A stretch of DNA of 7,186 nucleotides from Candidatus Stahliibacteriota bacterium. GTDB taxonomy: Bacteria; Hydrothermota; Tepidihabitantia; B3-TA06. Under the pieces are notes generated by a model. The model had not been told where the DNA came from. It saw only the letters and a list, made by a program, of their open reading frames with translations, and did not search any database. Each line of letters starts with the position of its first letter. The stretch's first letter is position 1. The translations under genes and the position numbers were made by a program. The DNA is taken from NCBI GenBank assembly GCA_030670165.1, contig DAOVCF010000100.1, positions 1 to 7,186 of the forward strand. The letters are read 5' to 3'. Positions 1-4,768 of the stretch are shown here, in pieces.

Positions 1-221
1 GTAAGTGTGTCCTCGATCACATCTGTGGAGCCGGTCCAGACATGAATAACGTACTCTTCTGCTTCTTCCCCCGCACCCCAGATAAAAGCCAGCCCTGAGT
101 AGAGCGCCGCACCATCGGCGGGCGAAATCAAGGCCGGGGCCTGGGGCTCGCCCGCTCTATTGCACCCAATGATTGCCACGATCCCCACAAGGATCGCTGC
201 TTTAAGCCTTTGTTTTTTCAT
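1..221 (-). CDS. Lipoprotein with Fn3-like start, partial (runs off left edge)
   Basis: The gene starts at ATG 221 and stays open to the window edge, giving 73 complete codons of the N-terminus. Residues 1-20 form a lipoprotein signal peptide: a basic start (MKKQR), a hydrophobic core, and a lipobox ending IIGC with the acylated Cys at 20. Residues about 29-73 (P-x-L-I-S-P-x-D-G, then F-I-W-G and EEYVIHVW) match the opening strands of the Fn3-like domain in the lipoprotein at 1440-2354. A GGAGGT ribosome site lies 5 nt before the ATG. It is the last gene seen of the four-gene lipoprotein operon, 15 nt after the stop of its neighbour. By analogy the missing C-terminal part may carry the DTTYFPFG domain, but that is inference. 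The exact function is unknown. Confidence 0.8.
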   Translation of the reverse strand, partial: MKKQRLKAAILVGIVAIIGCNRAGEPQAPALISPADGAALYSGLAFIWGAGEEAEEYVIHVWTGSTDVIEDTL

Positions 222-236
222 AGCTTACCTCCTTGT

Positions 237-851
237 TTAAAACCAGATGGTATCCGTTCCCTTTCTGAGGAAGAACACCCGGTCTATGAGGTACTGACTG
301 TCCGGCGGCGAGATGAAGCTGAATGTCTGAGAGACCATGCCCTTGCCCCTCAGACGGCTCACGCACCTCGAGCCGACCTCGCCTTCCTTGTCTGTGGCGT
401 AGGTGAGCTTTACCTCCAGGGTTTCCCCGGCGTATTCGATGGAGAATTTGTGGAAGAGATCGGTTATGGTGTCGGTCTCGGGCTTAACGACGTTGATTGT
501 CTTGCCCGGTTTGGCGTAGTAGCCTTCAAGAAATACGTAGATACTGTCCGCGTTAATCTGGACGGTGGTGGGCAGGTCGTCAAAGTATCCCTCCAGCTTG
601 AAGGTCCAGGCACTGTCCGTTCCCGATGAGTCGACTACGAGGACATGGTAAGCTTGCGTGTCCGCAGATACGAGTTGGCCATCCCTGAAGGTCCGGGTAT
701 ATTCGTAGTAGTACCACTCGTAGTCTGCGCCGAACGGGAAGTAGGTGGTGTCGAGTGAGAACCAGGTTTTGTCGGTCTCGTCTTGTTTACATCCGGTTAA
801 GGCCAAAACGATCCCGGCAAGGATCACGGTGGATTTAAGGCACCTACTCAT
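237..851 (-). CDS. Lipoprotein with DTTYFPFG signature (paralog 3 of operon)
   Basis: This 204-residue protein is predicted to be lipid-anchored in the cell envelope. Residues 1-21 are a lipoprotein signal with lipobox LTGC (Cys 21). There is no Fn3 domain: the mature protein enters the shared domain at once, with SLDTTYFPFGADYEW at 32-46. A second shared motif, GKGMVSQ, lies at 169-175, and the protein ends in strand-like hydrophobic/aromatic alternation. Cys 163 is the only cysteine in the mature part besides the lipobox Cys. The preceding gene's TAG stop overlaps the ribosome site (TAGGAGGG) 5 nt before this ATG, so translation is likely coupled. It looks somewhat more GC-rich than the two genes before it. 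I do not recognise a named family. Similarity to the general 'YFPL-x-x-GN-x-W-x-Y' lipoproteins of uncultivated bacteria is an impression. Confidence 0.85.
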   Translation of the reverse strand: MSRCLKSTVILAGIVLALTGCKQDETDKTWFSLDTTYFPFGADYEWYYYEYTRTFRDGQLVSADTQAYHVLVVDSSGTDSAWTFKLEGYFDDLPTTVQINADSIYVFLEGYYAKPGKTINVVKPETDTITDLFHKFSIEYAGETLEVKLTYATDKEGEVGSRCVSRLRGKGMVSQTFSFISPPDSQYLIDRVFFLRKGTDTIWF

Positions 852-860
852 TCCACCCTC

Positions 861-1430
861 CTAATCCTTTGCCTTATACACCGTATCCTGCCCGTTGTAG
901 AAGTACAGGAGACGGGTTGAACTTCCTGAAGAATAATCACCGTGACCTGACCAGTAACCGCCACTGCTGATAAGACCTACTCCTTTCAATCTATATTCCC
1001 ATGAGTAGTACACATCTGGAGGCCATCCTTCCGGGGCTTCGTAAAACTCCTCTTTTTTTAGAGTATCCCCGATGTAAATTACCCAGGATTCTCCACCCTC
1101 GATTGGAATGGTATCAGGTTCCGGATAGAGATCAACTCCATTCACTTTATCTTCCCAGAACTTGACATATCCGCCATAGTTAAGCTCAAAAACCAAGGTG
1201 TCTTCTAACCAAAAAGAATCAGTCACTACACTAGTGGAGGTGCTATACTCATCCCAAGGGTAATTGCCATGCTCCCAACTATGCTTTTCATTGCACCATT
1301 CGTAACCTAAGCCATATGGGTAGTAGGTGGTGTCGAGGTCAATATCGTATTCTGCTATGTCAGGATGTGAGCAACCCGCCAGTAACACAATCACAAACGT
1401 AATAAGCACGAAGAATTTTATATATTTCAT
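861..1430 (-). CDS. Lipoprotein with DTTYYPYG signature (paralog 2 of operon)
   Basis: This is a small lipoprotein of 189 residues from the second of two adjacent ATGs. I chose 1430 over 1433 because the GGAGG ribosome site (1436-1440) is 5 nt from 1430 but only 2 nt from 1433. Counted from the upstream ATG, the lipobox LAGC ends at Cys 21, DLDTTYYPYGLGYEW lies at 32-46 and KGVGLISS at 150-157. The mature part is acidic and rich in Tyr/Trp/Gly, as expected of a beta-rich exported domain. The stop of the upstream gene (TAG) forms part of this gene's ribosome site, so the two are very probably translated together. It matches its neighbours in both motifs but is otherwise strongly diverged. Function is unknown. 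Confidence 0.85.
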   Translation of the reverse strand: MKYIKFFVLITFVIVLLAGCSHPDIAEYDIDLDTTYYPYGLGYEWCNEKHSWEHGNYPWDEYSTSTSVVTDSFWLEDTLVFELNYGGYVKFWEDKVNGVDLYPEPDTIPIEGGESWVIYIGDTLKKEEFYEAPEGWPPDVYYSWEYRLKGVGLISSGGYWSGHGDYSSGSSTRLLYFYNGQDTVYKAKD

Positions 1431-1439
1431 CATCTCCTC

Positions 1440-2354
1440 CTATCTGACCGGGGCCCAGATTTGCCCTTCTGGTGTTGAAAAGGAAATCAGGTTGTAATCA
1501 ATGGCTTCATAGCCTACAGTAGAGTCGTCTGCTGTTTTTTTGTGAAAAATCCTTTGAGAAACGGTTCCAATCCCTTTCATGAATTCAGCACAAAGAGAAT
1601 CTACCTCTGTTCCTGGCCAGTATTCCCATGTTTGATGTGAAGATACAGCAAGGGTGTCACTTAAGTAATTAATCTGAAGTGTCATACAGTAACTTGCATA
1701 ATCTCCAAGTTCCTGTTTGCTTTTTGAGACTGGATAAGGGATGAGCATGACTGTTGCGCTCAGATATCCCTTTATTACTATCTTGTTACTCTCCCAAATC
1801 CTAACCGGATTTTCAAGCAGGACAAACGCGGTGTCTAATGTAATATGCAGAATACCGTCATCCCAGGCAGAGTCCGTAACCCGGATAATTAAAGTATCGC
1901 GGTAATCCCAAGTACTTAGAGTGTCATACCCGTAATGATGCCTCTCATACATCCACTCATACCCCAACCCGAAGGGGAAGTAGGTTGTGTCGAGGTCGAA
2001 TTTGAGTTCATAGGTGAAACTTACCGGCTCAGACCATTCATTATCAGACACGCGAACTCGCCAGTAATAGGTGTTGCCCCACTGGAAGGAATCAATTGGA
2101 ATTACGCAAGAGACAGCATCAATGGTTGAATCCGAAAATAGCATCGCATCGAACTTGTCGTCACTGGCTATTTCCAGGGAGTATATGAGCGCACCCTCTA
2201 CAGATTGCCAGGTGAAAAGGATGCCGTTGTTATAGTTATGGTATTCTGACCCTATGGGGGATATAGGAGTAGGGACTTCCACTTCTCGGAGGTCGCATCC
2301 TGCAAAAACTAACATCGCCCCCAAAAGGATAAAGCCAAGCTTTAGATGCTTCAT
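1440..2354 (-). CDS. Fn3-like plus DTTYFPFG-domain lipoprotein (first gene of operon)
   Basis: This 304-residue protein is the promoter-proximal gene of the operon. Residues 1-20 are a lipoprotein signal with lipobox VFAGC (Cys 20). Asp follows the Cys, which in E. coli would favour inner-membrane retention; whether that rule holds here is unknown. Residues about 28-116 look like an Fn3-type beta sandwich: P-x-P-I-S-P-x-G at the start, the F-T-W strand, and the typical end Y-Y-W-R-V-R-V-S-D with WSEPVSF. The shared domain follows, with DLDTTYFPFGLGYEW at 120-134 and KGIGTVSQ at 260-267. The ATG has an excellent GGAGGTGAT ribosome site. It is probably an envelope protein whose Fn3 part binds a protein or sugar partner, but that role is inference. 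Confidence 0.85.
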   Translation of the reverse strand: MKHLKLGFILLGAMLVFAGCDLREVEVPTPISPIGSEYHNYNNGILFTWQSVEGALIYSLEIASDDKFDAMLFSDSTIDAVSCVIPIDSFQWGNTYYWRVRVSDNEWSEPVSFTYELKFDLDTTYFPFGLGYEWMYERHHYGYDTLSTWDYRDTLIIRVTDSAWDDGILHITLDTAFVLLENPVRIWESNKIVIKGYLSATVMLIPYPVSKSKQELGDYASYCMTLQINYLSDTLAVSSHQTWEYWPGTEVDSLCAEFMKGIGTVSQRIFHKKTADDSTVGYEAIDYNLISFSTPEGQIWAPVR

Positions 2355-2371
2355 AAATCACCTCCACAAGA

Positions 2372-2399
2372 ATAATAGGCCAAAGCGGGGTTTTGTCAA
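2372..2399 (-). promoter_or_regulatory. Sigma-70-type promoter of the lipoprotein operon
   Basis: On the minus strand a perfect TTGACA (2399-2394) is separated by 16 nt from TATTAT (2377-2372, 5 of 6 matches). The expected transcript start, near 2365, falls at the ribosome site of the first lipoprotein, so the leader would be only about 11 nt. An AAGGG/CCCTT inverted repeat (2398-2402 and 2410-2414) abuts the -35 box and could be a small operator, though this is weak. Confidence 0.7.
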
Positions 2400-2436
2400 G
2401 GGTAAGAATCCCTTATATAAGCAGCCGCTATTTTGG

Positions 2437-2465
2437 TTGACAACCCCCCGTCTTGCTCCTATAAT
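2437..2465 (+). promoter_or_regulatory. Perfect-consensus sigma-70 promoter, divergent
   Basis: TTGACA at 2437-2442, a 17-nt spacer, then TATAAT at 2460-2465: both hexamers and the spacing match the consensus exactly. It points to the plus strand, away from the lipoprotein operon. The expected start (about 2472) is a few bases before the ATG at 2475, so a transcript would be nearly leaderless. The gene it once served seems to be only a fragment now. Confidence 0.75.
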
Positions 2466-2474
2466 CACCGCTAA

Positions 2475-2657
2475 ATGATTGAACTTGGCACGTATACGAA
2501 GTCCCGCCGCGACATCCTGGACAAGGTTGAGTGGATTTCTGAAGTTGACGTTTTTCCCTGCTACCAGTGCGGACGCTGTTCAGGCGAGGAGTCTTCCTTG
2601 AGCTTACTGGCTACGTATTCCCTAATCTTTCAAACGCATCCTGCGGCTTGCGTTTGA
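2475..2657 (+). pseudogene. 5' fragment of an HdrC-like iron-sulfur subunit gene (probable)
   Basis: The open frame encodes 60 residues. Residues 1-37 look like the start of an HdrC-type (heterodisulfide reductase subunit C) electron-transfer protein. There is a charged helix (RRDILDKVEWIS) followed by PCYQCGRCSG, giving three cysteines at 29, 32 and 35 in C-x2-C-x2-C spacing. A functional 4Fe-4S site would need a fourth Cys and Pro about four residues on. Instead the protein diverges into a tail (residues 38-60) unlike the family and stops. Real HdrC proteins are far longer (well over 100 residues) with a second cluster motif. I infer truncation by deletion or rearrangement just after codon 37. 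The assignment rests on one motif plus the promoter; a chance ORF remains possible. Confidence 0.4.
2631..2656. repeat. 8-bp perfect inverted repeat
   Basis: CAAACGCA (2631-2638) and TGCGTTTG (2649-2656) form a perfect stem around a 10-nt loop. It lies at the 3' end of the HdrC-like fragment and includes its stop region. No T-run follows on either strand, so it is not a convincing terminator. It may mark the boundary of the rearranged segment. Confidence 0.5.
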
Positions 2658-3040
2658 CCTGCGTCTATCCGCACGCTCCTTGAGTCCAAGATGTTGGTAT
2701 CTTGAGTGCATACATCCTCAGACCGGAGGGGGAAGGATTCCCAATAACGAAATCCCTCTCGCTTTCCAAGGTGTTGCACTTCATTATTGACCCCACGAAA
2801 TTTTAAAATTACCCCTCCCCCGGCGCTGGACGCGCCACCCTCTCCCTCTGGGAGAGGGTCGGGGTGAGGGTGTTACAATTTTTCCCCCTCCCTGGTGGAG
2901 GGGGATGAAGGGGGCGGGGATTTAATACCCCACATGTCTGCTTCACCCAACAGGGGTACAAGCGCATCCGTGCGGGGACCCCGATCACCTTCCCCCGACT
3001 CCTCTTCGAAATGTCGCCCCCTCCCATCAAGGAAGGGGAA
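2658..3040. other. Gene-free repeat-bearing spacer
   Basis: No credible gene is visible in these 383 nt. The left part (2658-2796) is unique-looking sequence with a short stem (CAAGAT 2687-2692 / ATCTTG 2699-2704). From about 2797 it becomes a run of C-rich and G-rich palindromes, described as a separate repeat. At 3012-3040 there is another C-rich/G-rich stretch of the same flavour just beyond the stop of the broken small gene. Confidence 0.6.
2797..2925. repeat. C-rich palindromic intergenic repeat, copy 1
   Basis: An AT-rich lead-in (AAATTTTAAAATTACC) is followed by several hairpins. These are GGCGC/GCGCC (2822-2835), a perfect 9-bp stem CCCTCTCCC/GGGAGAGGG with a TCT loop (2838-2858), and CCCCCTCC/GGAGGGGG (2884-2904). 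Read on the minus strand it encodes 'LTPTLSQRER', a peptide known from spurious ORFs over bacterial intergenic repeats. The same lead-in and C-rich start recur at 4071 and 4461. Confidence 0.8.
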
Positions 3041-3339
3041 CTACTCCTTTCCCTCTTCCGCTTTCGGTTCCTCAGGCTCGGCAAGCATCTTGATGACGAC
3101 CGCAACCGTCCAGGCGAGAGCCTCGTAGGGGTCGACCTTCAGGTCGACCCGGAAGTATTCAACATGAACGGGCCGACTTAAAAGTCGGCCACTACGAGCC
3201 TTACCGTCTCACGCATTTTGGTTTGCAATACATTCCTTCTATAGATATAAAACATCGCCGTCAGCGCAATCAGTGCGGCGAAGGCCTGGGCGATGGCGGA
3301 GGAGAGTCAGTAGTAGGCCTGGAGGAGTTCAGGATTCAT
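3041..3339 (-). pseudogene. Small single-TM protein gene, broken by TGA and a 38-nt insertion (copy A)
   Basis: From ATG 3339 the frame reads MNPELLQAYY, then TGA (3309-3307), then LSSAIAQAFAALIALTAMF. That matches residues 12-30 of the intact paralog at 4181-4384, where the TGA position is Tyr. After ...KMRE the frame is shifted by a 38-nt hairpin insert (3170-3207). Beyond it, paralog-like coding resumes as VHVEYFRVDLKVDPYEA and continues with LAWTVAVVIKMLAEPEEP to a TAG at 3043-3041. Without both lesions the protein would be about 86 residues: one TM helix, a basic stop-transfer (YRR) and a cytosolic tail. The ATG overlaps the stop of the upstream membrane-protein gene by 11 nt, so it was once translationally coupled to it. 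TGA recoding is unlikely because the frame is also shifted. Confidence 0.75.
3170..3207. repeat. 38-nt palindromic insertion inside copy A
   Basis: Aligning copy A with copy B shows exactly this segment as extra sequence between the codons for ...MRE and VHV. It contains a stem GGCCGACT (3171-3178) / AGTCGGCC (3183-3190). It also holds CTACGAG (3192-3198), which can pair with CTCGTAG (3122-3128) of the host gene to enclose a second stem, GGGTCGACC/GGTCGACCC (3129-3150). It behaves like a small REP-type palindromic element, or a segment of one. Confidence 0.6.
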
Positions 3340-3961
3340 GATGTTTGATTCCCTGCCTCAGCTTTTGGTAAAGGGTCCATGTCCTTTTTTGGGAGCCGAA
3401 TGCAAAAAGGCCCGGATCTAAAGCAAAATAATGCTCTTCCCATGGGGTCTGGATTGAAACCCAGGCCATACCTCCATTGACCCAGAATGATTTTCTTCCA
3501 ATCCAGTTGACCTTGACGCCGGAGAGATCGAACTCCAGTACTATCTCCTGTTGCCGTTCCCGCTTCTGACCTGTGAAGAAAGCCTTATTCTTCTCCAATC
3601 TCAATATTCCTGACCCTTCATAAGCAAGCCATTTCCAAGCCCTTATAAAATATTCCTTTGAGGAGTAAAGAACAGGAAATTCTTCGCCTGGCCTGAGGGC
3701 TTTACCTCGGGTGGAGATAATTTTCCTTCGAATGTTTCTCAGTCTTAACAATAATACTACGGGTACCCCAAAACCCAAAGAGAATACGATTAAAAATACT
3801 ATTAGATAAACCGGGCTACCCAGTATCCACATCATTACACCAAGGCCAAGATACATTGCCACCAATATCGCCCATATTATAATGAAGATTCTAAAGAACG
3901 TTTCCCCAGGGCTTTGGCCGGGTGGAGGCCCCCCTGTATCTTGTTGTCTGTATTCGGTCAT
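3329..3961 (-). CDS. Two-TM membrane protein with soluble C-terminal domain, unknown function
   Basis: I place the start at ATG 3961 (210 residues). It has an AGAAGGAG ribosome site 8 nt upstream and follows the promoter by a sensible distance, whereas an upstream TTG at 4003 lies at or before the transcript start. Residues 1-20 are a polar, Pro/Gly-rich cytosolic start. TM helices are at about 23-47 and 50-73, followed by a strongly basic stretch (RLRNIRRK) that fixes the C-terminus in the cytosol. Residues about 95-205 form a compact mixed domain (GILRLEKNKAFFTGQK, VLEFDLSGVKV, GGMAWVSIQTPW, FAFGSQKRTWTLYQKL). The pattern of alternating strands ending in a helix recalls PH/GRAM-like membrane domains, but that is only an impression. 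It overlaps the broken small gene downstream by 11 nt, so the two formed a two-gene unit. Confidence 0.8.
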   Translation of the reverse strand: MTEYRQQDTGGPPPGQSPGETFFRIFIIIWAILVAMYLGLGVMMWILGSPVYLIVFLIVFSLGFGVPVVLLLRLRNIRRKIISTRGKALRPGEEFPVLYSSKEYFIRAWKWLAYEGSGILRLEKNKAFFTGQKRERQQEIVLEFDLSGVKVNWIGRKSFWVNGGMAWVSIQTPWEEHYFALDPGLFAFGSQKRTWTLYQKLRQGIKHHES

Positions 3962-4003
3962 GTCTTCCGCTCCTTCTGATGCTACTTTTTTAACAACATG
4001 CAA

Positions 4004-4031
4004 AAGATACGGTTTATAAGGCGGATGTCAA
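4004..4031 (-). promoter_or_regulatory. Promoter of the two-TM protein gene
   Basis: On the minus strand TTGACA (4031-4026) is followed after 16 nt by TATCTT (4009-4004; 4 of 6 matches). The start near 3997 would give a leader of about 36 nt to ATG 3961. This also argues against translation from TTG 4003. Confidence 0.55.
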
Positions 4032-4040
4032 GACGGCTGA

Positions 4041-4165
4041 CGCCGATTTCAAATTGCAAAGTGCAAAATGAAAATTTTAAATTTACCCCTCCCCCGCGCT
4101 TCTGTGAAGCGCACCCCCTCCACCAGGGGGGGGGAACTCACCCCACGAAGTTACTTCGTACCTTC
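4041..4165. repeat. Composite AT-rich / C-rich palindromic repeat, copy 2
   Basis: The AT-rich half (4046-4085, with TTTCAAATTGCAAAGTGCAA) leads into CCCCTCCCCC. Then come GCGCTTC/GAAGCGC (4096-4112, TGT loop), CCCCCT/AGGGGG within a nine-G run (4126-4134), and ACGAAG/CTTCGT (4145-4159). Layout and lead-in match copies 1 and 3. It sits directly upstream of the two-TM gene's promoter. Confidence 0.75.
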
Positions 4166-4180
4166 GCGGGAACCCCTATA

Positions 4181-4384
4181 TTACTCTCCCCATTGAAGGT
4201 GAGCCTCGTAGGGGTCGACCTTCAGGTCGACCCGGAAGAATTGAACATGAACTTCCTTCATCTGAGTTCTCAGCGTTTGTCTTCGGAAAATATAGAAAAT
4301 TGCCGTTAATCCAATCAGTGCGGCGAAGGCCTGGGCGATGGCGGAGGAGAGGTAGTTATACGCCGCGAAGAGGTTAGCGTCCAT
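4181..4384 (-). CDS. Small single-TM protein (copy B of the repeated family)
   Basis: This 67-residue protein has a short outer start, one TM helix at about 12-33 (YLSSAIAQAFAALIGLTAIF), a basic stop-transfer (FRRQTLRTQ) and a tail with FRVDLKVDPYEA at 50-61. It aligns over most of its length with the broken gene at 3041-3339. The two part company after DPYEA: here only HLQWGE follows before TAA, while copy A has 25 more residues. So this copy may be truncated at its C-terminus by the adjacent C-rich repeat. There is no ribosome site; the promoter puts the transcript start at about the ATG, so it may be leaderless. Small proteins with 'S-x-I-A-Q-x-x-A-A-L-x-G' TM helices are common and uncharacterised. 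Confidence 0.6.
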   Translation of the reverse strand: MDANLFAAYNYLSSAIAQAFAALIGLTAIFYIFRRQTLRTQMKEVHVQFFRVDLKVDPYEAHLQWGE

Positions 4385-4390
4385 AAATAA

Positions 4391-4418
4391 AGGATATACG
4401 GCATAGAATAGATGTCAA
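4391..4418 (-). promoter_or_regulatory. Promoter of small TM gene copy B
   Basis: On the minus strand TTGACA (4418-4413), a 16-nt spacer, then TATCCT (4396-4391; 4 of 6 matches). The expected start, near 4384, coincides with the ATG. The region upstream resembles that of the two-TM gene, including the TTGACATC start and an AT-rich block behind it. Confidence 0.5.
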
Positions 4419-4430
4419 GGCAGAAGAGAC

Positions 4431-4508
4431 GGCGTATTTCAAAATGCAAAGGCAAAATGAAAATAAAATTACCCCTCACCTCTAACTCCTCTCCCGGAGG
4501 GAGAGGAG
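4431..4508. repeat. Composite AT-rich / C-rich palindromic repeat, copy 3
   Basis: An AT-rich half (TTTCAAAATGCAAAGGCAAA region) leads into ACCCCTCACC and a perfect 10-bp stem CTCCTCTCCC (4486-4495) / GGGAGAGGAG (4499-4508) with a GGA loop. The order of parts is the same as in the copy at 4041-4165. Confidence 0.75.
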
Positions 4509-4568
4509 AACTATTTGCTATTTGCTCCGCAAGCGTCTCCCTTCTCCACCTTTTAGGCAAGTAGTGGT

Positions 4569-4614
4569 GGAGTTTTGAATGTTCAAAACTCCTAAAGCCA
4601 AGCCGAAGGCTTGG
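4569..4614. terminator. Two tandem perfect hairpins; possible terminator region after ackA
   Basis: GGAGTTTTGAA (4569-4579) / TTCAAAACTCC (4582-4592) is an 11-bp perfect stem. Five nt on, CCAAGCC (4598-4604) / GGCTTGG (4608-4614) is a 7-bp stem. Read on the minus strand the second one closes with C-TTCG-G, an exceptionally stable tetraloop. T-tracts are poor on the minus strand, and a T5 run follows on the plus strand, so the terminator role is uncertain. It lies about 155 nt beyond the ackA stop. Confidence 0.35.
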
Positions 4615-4665
4615 GTAACTTTTTGGGTAGCTTTTGTCCAACATTCGGCCATCTTTTGACCAGCT
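4611..4665 (-). repeat. 11-bp tandem repeat array, five degenerate units
   Basis: Read on the minus strand the units are AGCTGGTCAAA, AGATGGCCGAA, TGTTGGACAAA, AGCTACCCAAA and AAGTTACCCAA, with no spacer. The consensus is close to AGCTGGACAAA. A related array of four units lies at 7123-7166 in the opposite orientation. Confidence 0.7.
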
Positions 4666-4768
4666 TTTTTAAGGTAAATTTGACTTTTGATATTTGCACT
4701 TTGAAATTTGAAATGCGCGAATACACCAGTTGATCTCAGAAGGGATAATACCCTCCTTTCTTCGGTCG

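Larger units (their letters stand above)
4385..4768. other. Gene-free spacer of promoter and repeats
   Basis: These 384 nt hold the copy B promoter, the third composite repeat, two tandem perfect hairpins, the 11-bp tandem array and an inverted AT-rich block (4674-4714) related to those at 4046 and 4436. Open frames across it are made of repeat sequence and do not look like genes. Between 4715 and 4768 only a weak stem-loop (AGGAGGG/CCCTTCT on the minus strand) follows ackA. Confidence 0.6.

Noticed and set aside
2665..2784. Minus-strand 39-codon ORF beginning MKCNTLESER
   Set aside because: No ribosome site, no recognisable domain, and it lies in apparently decayed sequence.
2809..3105. Minus-strand ORF containing 'LTPTLSQRER'
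   Set aside because: It is a translation of the palindromic C-rich repeat, a well-known source of false proteins, and it overlaps the true (broken) reading frame of the small TM gene.
3129..3150. GGGTCGACC hairpin as a transcription terminator
   Set aside because: The same sequence is coding (RVDLKVDP) in both gene copies and no T-run follows.
3307..3309. TGA in copy A as selenocysteine or a recoded sense codon
   Set aside because: Other genes here use TGA as a normal stop (3329-3331), the paralog has Tyr at this place, and the gene also has a frameshifting insert, so decay is simpler.
3962..4003. Extended TTG start for the two-TM protein
   Set aside because: It lacks a ribosome site and sits upstream of the predicted transcript start; ATG 3961 has both right.
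4315..4644. Minus-strand ORF of 109 codons across the spacer
   Set aside because: It is composed of the 11-bp array, both hairpins, the C-rich repeat and another frame of copy B; no ribosome site and no protein-like pattern.
4740..4766. Stem-loop just after ackA as an intrinsic terminator
   Set aside because: The stem contains a wobble and no T-tract follows on the minus strand.
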